Assembly: GCA_910574475.1 (NCBI GenBank)
Contig: CAJTAT010000001.1
Location: 747,993-811,992, forward strand
Direction: 5' to 3'
Length of the DNA: 64,000 nucleotides
Origin: Clostridia bacterium
GTDB taxonomy: Bacteria; Bacillota; Clostridia; Lachnospirales; Lachnospiraceae
Below the pieces are notes generated by a model that made no database searches, had not been told where the DNA came from, and saw only the letters and a program-made list of their open reading frames with translations. The position numbers and the translations under genes were made by a program. Of this stretch, positions 8,553 to 18,400 are shown in pieces (the first letter of the stretch is position 1; every line of letters begins with the position of its first letter).

Positions 8553-9409
8553 TAATCTTCACCCCATTTCTTATGATAAGCATCTTTAATTTCTGCAACT
8601 GCTGCCTGATAATTGTCACTGTCGATCATGCCAGCATGCCATTTTGAGTTGTTTTCCATGAAACTGATTCCATGTCCTTTCACTGTATTGCATACAACAA
8701 CAGTGGGCACCTCACTGTCCGGCTTCGGAAGAGAGTCTACAGCCTCAACCAACTGTTGCATATCATTTCCATCCTTTACCTCAATTACATTCCAGTTAAA
8801 AGCTCTCCAGCGGGCGGCCATATCATTTAAAGGCATGTATTCCTCTGTGGAGCCGTCAAAAGAGAGGAAATTGCGGTCTACAAATACAATCAAATTGCCC
8901 AGCTTATGTTTTACTGCCGCCATAGCAGCCTCCCAAATACTTCCTTCTCCACATTCTCCGTCGCCTACTACCGTGAATACTCTGCTCTGAGAATTTTTTG
9001 CCTTCAATGCTGTAGCGATTCCCCCTGCTATGGGAAGCCCATGTCCCAGGGAACCAGTAGATACGTCTACATAAGGGTTGCGAAGATTACAGGAGTGCAT
9101 ACCAAACCTGCCAAAATCTGTCGCATATTCTTTATAAATGTCTTCTGTATGATAACAGCCAATCGCTGCCTGGCTAAAAGACGTCACTGCAGCGGCATGT
9201 CCTTTACTGAGTACAAACCGATCTCTTTCTTCCCATTGGGGATTGGCGGGATCGTAATGAATGGCATACTGCCAGATAACAGTCATAATATCACAGCAGG
9301 ACATATCGCCGCCGATATGAATTACTGTCTGCTGACATAATTTTAAAAGATTCAGCCTTGTTTCCATGGAGGCTTTATCCAAACGTTTGATGGTTGCCTG
9401 ATCTGTCAT
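8552..9409 (-). CDS. Transketolase-like protein, N-terminal (ThDP-binding) subunit
   Basis: 285 aa with the pyrophosphate-binding domain only. Motifs are SKGHAA, GSLGHGLPIAGGIA, and the ThDP/Mg motif GDGECGEGSIWEA followed by the Asn of DRNFLS. It pairs with the downstream C-subunit. A ribosome site (GGAGGTG) lies between it and the preceding dehydrogenase stop (17 bp apart), so it is the second gene of the operon. Together they could take ribulose 5-phosphate-derived pentose phosphates from gnd, or a dedicated ketose phosphate. Confidence 0.93.
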   Translation of the reverse strand: MTDQATIKRLDKASMETRLNLLKLCQQTVIHIGGDMSCCDIMTVIWQYAIHYDPANPQWEERDRFVLSKGHAAAVTSFSQAAIGCYHTEDIYKEYATDFGRFGMHSCNLRNPYVDVSTGSLGHGLPIAGGIATALKAKNSQSRVFTVVGDGECGEGSIWEAAMAAVKHKLGNLIVFVDRNFLSFDGSTEEYMPLNDMAARWRAFNWNVIEVKDGNDMQQLVEAVDSLPKPDSEVPTVVVCNTVKGHGISFMENNSKWHAGMIDSDNYQAAVAEIKDAYHKKWGED

Positions 9410-9426
9410 TTTACTTTAACACCTCC

Positions 9427-10452
9427 TTATTCCTCATTGCTGCATTTTATAACGATTTTGGGATACTCAGACTTTTTATACATTTCAAATGCTTCCGCTG
9501 CCTGATCTAAAGGCAGTACGGGTCCGATGATCTTATCTATCTGCATCTGAGGCAGCAAATCAATGACTCTTGGATAATTGTAAATTGTCGTGTAAACTGT
9601 ATGTATACTTGCTTCTTTGGAATACATCTCATAGAGATTTACAGGCAGTTCATAATCCATAGGGAATACTGCAAAATATACTACCTTTCCTTTGTTGGCT
9701 ACTAATTTCAGCATGGGAGGGGCGGCCGCAGGAACTCCAGAGGCCTCTATGATCACGTCATATCCCCGGTTTCCCGTAATTTTCATACCCTCTGCCACAA
9801 TATCCTCTTTGGAAGGATCAATTACATACTGTGCCCCCATTTCCATTGCCCTCTGGCGTTTTTGAGGCAGCGGATCACTGGCAGTCAGTTTTGTTACGCC
9901 ACGCTTTGTGAGCATGTCCAGAAGAATAGCCCCTATGCCTCCCACACCAGATATCAAAACAGAATCACCTACTTTTATATTTGCAATATCTATTCCCCTC
10001 ATAGCAGATGCACATGGCTCTGCAATACAATAATGAAGAGGGTTGCCATCCTGGGGAATTTTGAAAATCATATCCAAATTCACAACTGCGTACTCTGTGG
10101 CCATAGGCATAGCAGAAGTTACATGTTCACAGAAGACGTCATTCCCACGCTTGCACTGTTCACAAACTCCACAATGCCCCAGACTTGCCACAGCTACCTT
10201 GTCGCCTACCTGATACCCCATCTGGGCTGCTTCCTTACTGAGTTCTATAATTGTTCCGGCTCCTTCATGTCCCAGCCCAAGTGGAAGCCACTCTTTTGGA
10301 AAATGATACAGATCATGTGTTACAATATGGACATCTGTTGCACACAGTGCGCAGTAATCTACTTTAATTTTGACTGCGTTTGGACGCATCTGCGGTTCCG
10401 GTAATTCGATTACATCTACTTTTCCCTCACATATCTTTGCTAATGCTTTCAT
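9427..10452 (-). CDS. Zinc-dependent medium-chain dehydrogenase, paralogue 2
   Basis: 341 aa, first gene of the operon that continues with split transketolase, symporter and paralogue 1. Catalytic zinc ligands are Cys37 in CALCATD and His62-Glu63 in GHE. The structural zinc set is CGVCEQC...C (94, 97, 100, 108), and the Rossmann motif is SGVGGIG. The C-terminal block (ELPVNLYEMYSKEASIHTVY) is shared with paralogues 1 and 3, so they form one subfamily of sugar-alcohol or aldonate dehydrogenases. It is divergently transcribed from an AraC regulator. The ATG at 10452 is preceded by AAAGGGGAC. Confidence 0.88.
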   Translation of the reverse strand: MKALAKICEGKVDVIELPEPQMRPNAVKIKVDYCALCATDVHIVTHDLYHFPKEWLPLGLGHEGAGTIIELSKEAAQMGYQVGDKVAVASLGHCGVCEQCKRGNDVFCEHVTSAMPMATEYAVVNLDMIFKIPQDGNPLHYCIAEPCASAMRGIDIANIKVGDSVLISGVGGIGAILLDMLTKRGVTKLTASDPLPQKRQRAMEMGAQYVIDPSKEDIVAEGMKITGNRGYDVIIEASGVPAAAPPMLKLVANKGKVVYFAVFPMDYELPVNLYEMYSKEASIHTVYTTIYNYPRVIDLLPQMQIDKIIGPVLPLDQAAEAFEMYKKSEYPKIVIKCSNEE

Positions 10453-10485
10453 GTTTGTCCCCTTTCACCTTGGATATTATTTATT

Positions 10486-10550
10486 TTGCCTAAATTTTGA
10501 ATAAAATAGCGCGCTTTATTGTTCAAATTATTCATTTATTTTAAAGGCAA
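10486..10550. promoter_or_regulatory. Inverted TTGCCT/AGGCAA sites in the divergent dehydrogenase-AraC control region
   Basis: TTGCCT (10486-10491) and AGGCAA (10545-10550) lie in inverted orientation around an AGCGCGCT palindrome. Similar AT-rich flanks (AATAAA/ATTTATT) follow each half. They cover the region where the minus-strand operon should start (TTGAAC and TATTCA, 17 bp apart, are weak candidates). They may be AraC binding sites; this is inferred from position only. Confidence 0.35.
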
Positions 10551-10691
10551 GTTGTCATTATTACAACCGATACGTTTTGGCATTAGGGGTGATTTTTTGC
10601 TTTTCTTTTTGAAATATTTTTAAATTATTTTTTCTAAGTGCATAAAATTTTGTGTTTTTCGAGCAAAATATTATACTTTTTTATCTTTTAG

Positions 10692-10720
10692 TTGAAAATT
10701 CGCCTTTTTTGTCATATAAT
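10692..10720 (+). promoter_or_regulatory. Promoter of the AraC-type regulator
   Basis: TTGAAA (10692-10697), 17-bp spacer, TATAAT (10715-10720). The short leader points to translation from the ATG at 10742 rather than the in-frame ATG at 10652, which lies upstream of this promoter. Confidence 0.75.
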
Positions 10721-10741
10721 TGGCTTGAGGGAGAGGTATGT

Positions 10742-12319
10742 ATGAATTATTCCATTATTTCTGTAATTGGCATGACAAAACTGAATTCTATTATCACAGA
10801 ATATATGGCGCAATTTGACAAATATTCTCTTGTGTTCCACTCACAAAACTCTGTGCCTGCGGCATCCATCATAGACAGTATTTCTGTGCAGATTATTATT
10901 TTACAGGAAGAGCTGAGTTTTTATAGTGAAAACTGGTTTATTCGGGATACACATTTACATAATCCGAATCTGAAATATATTGTGCTGAAAAGCAAGGAAA
11001 AGTCCAGCAAATTATCTGCTGAGAATAAAAATATTGTCACTGCCATATTAGATTGGGAAACGCTTACACTGGAAAATCTGGAAAAAGCTCTGGATACTGC
11101 AGCTTTTGAGTACGAACAGGAGCGTTTAAGGCAGAGTTGGGAACTGGATGACAGCCAATGGCAGAATTATTATATGGAATGGATCCAGAAAAGTAATATT
11201 TTAGCTGGTGTTTTGAACAAAACCCTTGATGCCCAGAAGCTGAATTGGAGAGAGTCGCCTAATCATTTTATTTTAGTCATTGCTGAAAATGCATCCCAGT
11301 CTGACTGGACATTTTATACCCAAAGCTCTGCCTTATTAGGAAAATTATACTACAGGCTAACCGTTTTGATGGAGCGTATGAATGGTACCGTCTTTATCTC
11401 CGGCGAAAAAAAGCTTTGCTTTTTAATTGGCGCTGTTTTAAATAATTATGAAAGTAAGCTGTCTATTTTACAGCAGGAATTGAACATTCTCCGAAATGAA
11501 CTTTCTCTGCCTGTGTTGCAGCTTGCCGCCAGCGGTGTCATATCAGATTTCTCTCAGATTCCTGAATTATACAGGAATATTGACGGGATATTGCGTTACC
11601 ATTTTTTTACAAATCAAAATATTATCATTACAGAACAATGGTTGACTGAATGTTCAGTCAAGTTGGTTTTTGCTGACTTTCATATGCAAATCAATCAGTT
11701 AAACCTTTCATTCGAGCATCAAAATTACTCAGATTTATCCAATGCTTTATCTGCTATCAAGAATATGACCTTAAACACTTTATCTTTTAATTCTTATTCT
11801 TATGTATGGGGTCAATTATGCTTTTTCTATTTTTTTCAGGCACAAAAATATAATTTGCCCACAGAACCGGCATTTTCCAGTATGGACAGCCATACCTATA
11901 AGAGTTTAGAATCTTCTTTTTCGAAACTTGCAGAATATATTATTTCACTATTTAAGATTCTGCCGAAGCAGAAGACTATAAGCAGCAATAATCCTCATAT
12001 AAAAAAGGCTGCTGAATATATTCAACAAAATATATCTCAAAAGCTCAGTTTAACAGATGTGTCTTCTGCTGTACACGTTAGTCCGTCTTATCTGAGCCAT
12101 TTATTTCAAAAAGAGTTGGGCACAACTTATATTGATTATACTAATCATTTGCGCATTAAGCATGCAGCACGGCTATTGATGGAGCCATCTAAAATTACAC
12201 AAGTTGCTGTCCTGTCAGGATTTACTGACAGTAAATATTTCAGCAAAGTTTTTAAGCAAATTATGGGAGAGTCGCCGAAGGAATATCAATTGAGAGTAAT
12301 GAGAAGAGAAAACCATTAA
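10742..12319 (+). CDS. AraC-family regulator with large N-terminal region
   Basis: 525 aa. The last 100 residues are a clear AraC double helix-turn-helix (KKAAEYIQQNISQKLSLTDV, SPSYLSHLFQKELGT, then AVLSGFTDSKYFSKVFKQIMGESPKEYQ). The first 120 residues have alternating strand/helix character like a response-regulator receiver but lack a recognisable phospho-acceptor Asp; the middle is unassigned. The architecture recalls YesN-type regulators. GGGAGAGG precedes the ATG at 10742 and a promoter ends at 10720. It is divergent from the dehydrogenase/transketolase operon and 12 bp upstream of a third dehydrogenase, so it likely controls both in response to the pathway's substrate. Confidence 0.85.
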   Translation: MNYSIISVIGMTKLNSIITEYMAQFDKYSLVFHSQNSVPAASIIDSISVQIIILQEELSFYSENWFIRDTHLHNPNLKYIVLKSKEKSSKLSAENKNIVTAILDWETLTLENLEKALDTAAFEYEQERLRQSWELDDSQWQNYYMEWIQKSNILAGVLNKTLDAQKLNWRESPNHFILVIAENASQSDWTFYTQSSALLGKLYYRLTVLMERMNGTVFISGEKKLCFLIGAVLNNYESKLSILQQELNILRNELSLPVLQLAASGVISDFSQIPELYRNIDGILRYHFFTNQNIIITEQWLTECSVKLVFADFHMQINQLNLSFEHQNYSDLSNALSAIKNMTLNTLSFNSYSYVWGQLCFFYFFQAQKYNLPTEPAFSSMDSHTYKSLESSFSKLAEYIISLFKILPKQKTISSNNPHIKKAAEYIQQNISQKLSLTDVSSAVHVSPSYLSHLFQKELGTTYIDYTNHLRIKHAARLLMEPSKITQVAVLSGFTDSKYFSKVFKQIMGESPKEYQLRVMRRENH

Positions 12320-12331
12320 GAGGTGAAGAAC

Positions 12332-13333
12332 TTGAAAAAAGTTTTTTTAGATAACCAACAAATACATATACAAGAGATCGAAGAGCCAGTCATTGAAAAT
12401 GACTCAGATGTTCTCGTTGAGGTTTCTTATTCTTCTATTTGTGGATATGAATTAATGATATATCGCGGTCAGGCGTCTGCAGGATCCAATTATGAAGTGG
12501 GACATGAAGTATCCGGTGTTGTCTTGAAAACAGGAAAAAGCGTTACAGATTTCAAACCAGGCGATCCCGTCGTTGTCAGTCTAAACACACACTGTGGAAA
12601 TTGTTCCATGTGCAGAAGAGGCCAGTATAATTACTGCCTAAATATGCACGTAGAATCAAATAATATGAGAGAGCGTATTGTGTGTCCTCAGACAGCCCTG
12701 TACCATCTTCATGACCTGTCTCTTCGGGAAGGGTGCTTAATTGAACCTTTGACCATGGCAATGTGCTGCGTGAATAATGCAAAGCCGTCTGCAGGGGACA
12801 GGGTTCTCGTTCTTGGCGGCGGAGCCATGGGACTTCTCATTTTAAAACTTCTTCTTCTCTATCCTGTTCAGGATGTTGCAGTTGCAGAGCCAAATCCACG
12901 CAAAAGAGAGATGGCACTTTCTTTTGGCGCCACACGCACCTTTGATCCTTATGCAGACAAATACATGGAGGAGGTTAGTAAGTTTTCTGACAATGAAGGT
13001 TACAACATTGTGATTGAGGCTTCAGGAAGCCCTGCCTCTGCTAAGATATCTCCTTACTTTGTGAGCCGCGGGGGACGTCTCGTCTTTTTTGGACTGTATG
13101 GTATGAATTTTGAACTGTCCCTGAATCTTTTTAGCCTTTACTGGAACGACATGCATATATCGGCTGTCTATCCTTCCACTTCCTACTATGTGGATGCCAT
13201 AAAACTGGCGCCCCGGCTAAAATTGCAGGAGTTGATAACAGGAGAATTTCCCTTTGAACAGGCAGAGGAAGCATTTCGCGAAAAGGACACTGGGAATCAT
13301 GTGAAGGTGGTTTTGAATTTTAAAGGAGAGTAA
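12332..13333 (+). CDS. Zinc-dependent medium-chain dehydrogenase, paralogue 3
   Basis: 333 aa from a TTG start at 12332, chosen because AGAGGTG lies about 8 bp upstream; a GTG at 12323 is the alternative but has no ribosome site. Zinc-binding features are SSICGYE (catalytic Cys), GHE, and CGNCSMC...C (structural zinc). The Rossmann motif is GGGAMG. The C-terminal block FELSLNLFSLYWNDMHISAVY parallels paralogues 1 and 2. It follows the AraC gene on the same strand by about 12 bp and is probably co-transcribed with it. The reaction is presumably an NAD(P)-linked oxidation of a sugar alcohol or aldonate. Confidence 0.86.
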   Translation: MKKVFLDNQQIHIQEIEEPVIENDSDVLVEVSYSSICGYELMIYRGQASAGSNYEVGHEVSGVVLKTGKSVTDFKPGDPVVVSLNTHCGNCSMCRRGQYNYCLNMHVESNNMRERIVCPQTALYHLHDLSLREGCLIEPLTMAMCCVNNAKPSAGDRVLVLGGGAMGLLILKLLLLYPVQDVAVAEPNPRKREMALSFGATRTFDPYADKYMEEVSKFSDNEGYNIVIEASGSPASAKISPYFVSRGGRLVFFGLYGMNFELSLNLFSLYWNDMHISAVYPSTSYYVDAIKLAPRLKLQELITGEFPFEQAEEAFREKDTGNHVKVVLNFKGE

Positions 13334-13363
13334 AATTTATAAGGTTAGATATGATGAAAATAG

Positions 13364-13392
13364 TTGTGAGAGTACCCTAATATGGGTATAAT
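13364..13392 (+). promoter_or_regulatory. Promoter of the UPF0175/DUF3368 operon
   Basis: TTGTGA (13364-13369), 17-bp spacer, TATAAT (13387-13392), 24 bp before the UPF0175 ATG with its AGGAGG site. Confidence 0.75.
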
Positions 13393-13416
13393 AGATTTAA
13401 AGTAGGAGGTATCAAT

Positions 13417-13671
13417 ATGTGTCAAATTGCTATTAATATACCAAATGAAGTTTTATATGATACAAAAATGAGTAGTGAGGAAGCTAGTCAGTTTGCAAGG
13501 CGCGCTGTAGCTCTTGGATATTATACCCAGAATGGTGTATCTATCGGATATTGTGCTCAAATTGCCGGAATGAGTGAGGAAGATTTTATAACATATCTTG
13601 GTAAAAATCAGGTTTCTATTTTTAGCTTTGATAATAAAGAAGAGTTTTTGGAGGAGTTAGATAATGCATAA
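13417..13671 (+). CDS. UPF0175-family small protein (putative antitoxin)
   Basis: 84 aa. The N-terminal strand (CQIAINIPNEVL) followed by a helical segment (EEASQFARRAVALGYYTQNGVSIGYCAQIAGMSEEDFITYLG) matches UPF0175, a family usually paired with DUF3368 PIN-like proteins. A ribbon-type DNA-binding fold is likely, so it may repress its own operon and neutralise the partner. AGTAGGAGG precedes the ATG, and the gene overlaps the downstream toxin-like gene by 8 bp, as expected for a coupled pair. Confidence 0.8.
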   Translation: MCQIAINIPNEVLYDTKMSSEEASQFARRAVALGYYTQNGVSIGYCAQIAGMSEEDFITYLGKNQVSIFSFDNKEEFLEELDNA

Positions 13672-14168
13672 AGTGGTTGTTAATTCTACTCCACTTATTG
13701 TACTTTGTAAAATCGGCCAATTAGACATTTTGAAGAAACTATATCATGAAATCTTAATTCCTACAGCTGTATACCGTGAAGTTACAGCTGTGGAAGATTC
13801 TGCCTGTATGCAAATCAAAGCTGCTGGAGAGTGGATTCATGTAGAACAAATTCAGGAGGATACAGATAAAAAGATGTACAAGGCCAAGCTACATGATGGT
13901 GAGGTTGAAGTTATGCTCCTTGCTCAAGAGAAATATGCAGACTTAGTTATTATCGACGATAATGCGGCAAAAAAAAACGGCAAAATATCTTGGGCTTACA
14001 GTTACTGGCACATTGGGAATTCTTATAAAAGCAAAGCAGAAGGGTATTATAAAGAAGCTTTATCCCTTGCTTTTTGAAATGAAACAAAATGGATTTTATA
14101 TTAATCCTGCATTAGAAGCCACGGTATTGGAACTGGCAGGAGAAAATCTTGTAGACAAAAGAATTTAA
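13664..14168 (+). pseudogene. DUF3368 PIN-like protein (putative toxin), frame-shifted at an A9 run
   Basis: The first frame starts at 13664 (VVVNSTPLIVLCKIGQLDIL, then LHDGEVEVMLLAQEK and LVIIDDNAAKK), all typical of DUF3368 PIN-fold proteins. Just after DDNAAKK the frame loses similarity. The +1 frame continues the family sequence (TAKYLGLTVTGTLGILIKAK through GFYINPALEATVLELAGE) to a stop at 14168. The break is in nine consecutive A residues (13969-13977); with eight A residues one 167-aa protein would be encoded. It is a broken toxin, a sequencing error, or a slippage-controlled gene. As read, the first frame ends at 14077 with an unrelated tail. Confidence 0.82.
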
Positions 14169-14178
14169 GGAGTACCCC

Positions 14179-15291
14179 ATGATATTAAGTGATCTTTTAG
14201 TTGATTATGAATATGTATACAATGCTCTCATCGAGTGCACAGATTATTTTTCTGCCTGCGATGAATTGATCGATGATTATTTCTCTACCATTTCAAATGC
14301 TGCTGGTACTTTTTTTAAACTGTCCCAAGTATTTGATAGTGACAAAAATGAGTTGATTCATCAATTAAGAAATACATATGACAATTCATTTGCAACGATT
14401 ACGAAAATGATTACCCTCAGTTTCCCATTTTATGGAACTATGACCAAATTAAAAGAGTACGAATTTAAAAATACTGTGTTGGAAAAAGATGTACATGAAT
14501 TTCTGCAGCATGGACATGATGTCATGGATGCAACAAACGAAATCATCACTGCTCAGTTACCTGGAATGAAGGCCAACGCCTTGCTGCTTAGGCTTATTGA
14601 GCCGCTGCGGGAACTTACACAATCCTACTATACATTAAAGAAGTACGCGACACATTTTTATGATATTGATAAAATGCTTTTTGAGACAATTCCTGAAAAT
14701 GAACTTGATTCCCAGCAATATAATAATATTGAACTGCGTTCCATGAAACCCTTGCTGGACTTCAGCTCTTTTGCAGACGACATTAAATACCTGGCCTCTT
14801 TTATCAGCCAATATGAATCTATCATGAATTCCAGTTCCGGCGGCGAAACTGCCAAAATCTATACCCAGCGAATTGAAAACGGTTCCCTGCGAATCGTCTG
14901 GGGAAGCCACACCATAGAGCTTTCTAGGATCAGCGGCATTATCAAAGCTATTTCTGAAGGTATTCGAATGTTCCGAATGACAACTTCAGAAAGACGTGCT
15001 ATAGATGAAAATACACGTACTAAAAAATTGGAAAATGACGAAAAAGAATTGGCCATTATCAATTCACAAATCAAAAATATCGCACAATTTACTGGCTTGT
15101 CCTCTGACAATCCAGAAGATGTAGAAAAAATGCAAAAACTTTGCCTCCCCTTAGTCCGTTACATATACAATAATCCCATCGGCATGATTGGAAACTACAA
15201 ATATAACTTAAACAACGATCTGAAGTTAATAGAATCCTTTTACAATTCACAGGAAATATCCCCTATAAGCGACGAAAACAATGGGCAGTGA
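14179..15291 (+). CDS. Hypothetical 370-aa helical protein, third gene of the TA-like operon
   Basis: No family recognised. It is soluble, without signal peptide or membrane segment, and predominantly helical, with a long charged stretch (TTSERRAIDENTRTKKLENDEKELAIINSQ, shown in part) suggesting coiled coil near residues 265-310. AAGGAG precedes the ATG, which lies 10 bp after the DUF3368 stop; no promoter or terminator separates them, so co-transcription is likely. A terminator follows at 15325. Possible roles include a third component of the toxin-antitoxin locus or a defence effector; neither can be shown from sequence alone. Confidence 0.75.
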   Translation: MILSDLLVDYEYVYNALIECTDYFSACDELIDDYFSTISNAAGTFFKLSQVFDSDKNELIHQLRNTYDNSFATITKMITLSFPFYGTMTKLKEYEFKNTVLEKDVHEFLQHGHDVMDATNEIITAQLPGMKANALLLRLIEPLRELTQSYYTLKKYATHFYDIDKMLFETIPENELDSQQYNNIELRSMKPLLDFSSFADDIKYLASFISQYESIMNSSSGGETAKIYTQRIENGSLRIVWGSHTIELSRISGIIKAISEGIRMFRMTTSERRAIDENTRTKKLENDEKELAIINSQIKNIAQFTGLSSDNPEDVEKMQKLCLPLVRYIYNNPIGMIGNYKYNLNNDLKLIESFYNSQEISPISDENNGQ

Positions 15292-15324
15292 AAGTAGGAT
15301 ATCTTAATGGTTATCTCACTGACA

Positions 15325-15363
15325 AAAAAGGAACTATCCTATCCCAGGGCAGTTCCTTTTTAT
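15325..15363. terminator. Terminator between the 370-aa gene and rpoC
   Basis: AAAAAAGGAACT (15324-15335) pairs with AGTTCCTTTTT (15351-15361). A/T tracts on both sides make it usable for both convergent transcripts. Confidence 0.8.
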
Positions 15364-15407
15364 CGTCTTTAATCTAACTCATTTTCTACAGCAGTAACCT
15401 CTACTTC

Positions 15408-18400
15408 TTAAACCTCAACTGGTTCCTCTTCCATATACTCTACTGCTTCTTCCAGATCTTCATTCTCAAGGGCCTCATTTCCCAACTCTTCATTCAGATC
15501 CAGCTCTTCCTCAAAGTCTAAATCCTCTGAGAGCTCCAGCTCATCAAATTCTTCAATATCCGTATCCAGTTTCACAGAGCGATAACGCTTCATACCTGTA
15601 CCTGCGGGAATCAGTTTACCGATAATTACGTTCTCTTTCAAACCAATCAGCGGATCCACCTTACCCTTAATGGCAGCCTCTGTCAGAACCTTTGTGGTCT
15701 CCTGGAAGGATGCCGCAGACAGGAAGGAGTTTGTTGCCAGAGAAGCCTTGGTAATACCAAGCATCACCTGTTTGCCCTCTGCCGGACGCTTGCCCTCTGA
15801 GAGCAACTTCTCGTTCATATCCTCATACTCGAGAACATCAATCAGTGTACCTGGCAGGAAATCAGCATCCCCATTATCCTCAATGCGAACTTTCTTCAAC
15901 ATCTGGCGCACAATCATCTCAATATGCTTATCATTGATATCCACACCCTGCAGGCGGTATACACGCTGCACTTCCTGAATCATATAATCCTGAACGGCAC
16001 GAATACCCTTGATCTTCAAAATATCATGGGGGTTTACACTACCTTCTGTCAGCTCGTCGCCAGCCTCCAGCTCCTGTCCGTCCTGAACCTTGATCCGGGA
16101 ACCATAGGGAATCAGATAAGTCTTAGACTCACCATCGCCATTGGTGATCTGAATCTCACGCTTTTTCTTGCTGTCAAGAATTGTCACGGTTCCAGGAATC
16201 TCTGTAATAATTGCAAGTCCTTTAGGCTTTCTTGCCTCGAAAAGCTCCTCCACACGGGGAAGACCCTGAGTGATATCGCCACCGGCCACACCGCCAGTAT
16301 GGAAGGTACGCATAGTAAGCTGTGTACCTGGCTCACCGATAGACTGAGCCGCAATAATACCGACTGTCTCGCCTACCTGAACAGCCTCACCCGTTGCCAT
16401 GTTGGAGCCATAGCATTTTGCACAGACACCCACATGGGATTTACAAGTCAGAATCGTACGAATTTTCAAACGGTCAAATGGATTTCCGTTTTCGTCCACT
16501 CCAGAATTGATAATAGCTGCCGCACGTTTTGGTGTGATCATGTGATTTGCCTTTACAATCACATTGCCGTCTTTATCCTTAATCGTCTCACAGGTAAAGC
16601 GTCCTGTAATACGCTCCTGTAAGCTCTCAATCTCTTCTTTTCCGTCCATGAATGCTTTGACTACCATGCCAGGAATCTCATCCTTGCCCTCGCAGCAATC
16701 CACTTCCCGGATAATCAGCTCCTGGGACACATCCACCAGACGCCGTGTCAGATAACCTGAGTCAGCCGTACGCAATGCCGTATCAGACAGACCTTTTCTG
16801 GCTCCGTGTGCAGACATGAAATACTCCAATACGTCCAATCCTTCACGGAAATTAGACTTAATAGGCAGCTCAATGGTGTGACCTGTTGTATCAGCCATCA
16901 GTCCACGCATACCTGCAAGCTGCTTAATCTGCTTATCAGAACCACGGGCTCCAGAGTCAGCCATCATATAGATATTGTTGTACTTATCCAGTCCATCCAG
17001 CAGCGCTTTTGTCAGAACTGCGTCTGTCTCTTTCCAGGTTTCTACCACTTCTTTGTAACGCTCTGCCTCTGTGATAAGACCACGCTTATAGTTTCTCGTA
17101 ATCTTATCCACAGTATCCTGGGCTTTCTGAATCAGTTCTGGCTTCTCAGGCGGCACTGTCATATCAGAAATAGATACTGTCATGGCCGCTCTTGTAGAGT
17201 ATTTATAGCCCATTGACTTAATGTCATCCAGCACCTCTGCAGTCCTGGTGGCGCCGTGAGTATTGATAACCTTTTCCAGAATCTGCTTTAAGCCCTTTTT
17301 GCCTACATGGAAATCCACTTCCAGCTTCAGCTCATTGCCCGGAATACTCCGGTCTACAAATCCCAGGTCTTGAGGAAGGATCTCATTGAAAATGAAACGT
17401 CCCATAGTAGACTCAATAAGATCTGAGATCTCACTTCCATCTGCCAGCTTTTTCGTAACTTTCACTTTTATCTTTGACTGAAGGCAGATAAACCCATTCT
17501 CATATGCGAGAATTGCCTCATTTACATTCTTAAAATACTTCCCCTCGCCTTTGATACCCGGACGCTCCTGGGTCAGATAATAAATACCAAGAACCATATC
17601 CTGTGATGGAACGGCCACAGGGCCGCCATCCGAAGGCTTCAAGAGGTTATTGGGAGAGAGCAAAAGGAAGCGGCACTCTGCCTGAGCCTCTACGGACAGA
17701 GGAAGATGAACTGCCATCTGGTCTCCGTCAAAATCCGCGTTAAAAGCCGTACATACAAGAGGATGCAGCTTAATCGCCTTACCCTCTACCAGGATAGGCT
17801 CAAAGGCCTGAATACCCAGTCTGTGCAGAGTAGGAGCGCGGTTCAGCATAACAGGATGCTCTTTGATAACTTCCTCCAGTACATCCCATACCTCCGGCTG
17901 TACCTGACGCTCAACCATTTTCTTAGCGCTCTTAATGTTGTGAGCAGTTCCATTCTGTACCAATTCCTTCATAACAAAAGGTTTGAACAGCTCAATGGCC
18001 ATTTCCTTGGGGAGACCGCACTGATAAATCTTAAGCTCTGGTCCTACCACGATAACAGAACGCCCAGAATAATCTACACGTTTTCCCAACAGGTTCTGGC
18101 GGAAACGTCCTGATTTGCCCTTCAGCATATCAGAGAGAGATTTCAGAGCACGGTTGCCCGGTCCTGTCACAGGACGTCCTCTTCTTCCATTGTCAATCAG
18201 AGCGTCTACAGCCTCCTGGAGCATACGCTTTTCATTTCTCACAATAATGTCTGGGGCTCCTAATTCCAACAAACGTTTCAGACGATTATTGCGGTTAATA
18301 ATTCTTCTATACAAGTCATTCAAATCGGAAGTGGCAAATCTGCCACCGTCCAACTGAACCATAGGACGCAGATCTGGGGGAATAACTGGGATCGCATCCA

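Noticed and set aside
13962..14168. Independent small gene in the +1 frame after the A9 run
   Set aside because: Its sequence is the second half of DUF3368, so it is the continuation of the frame-shifted gene.
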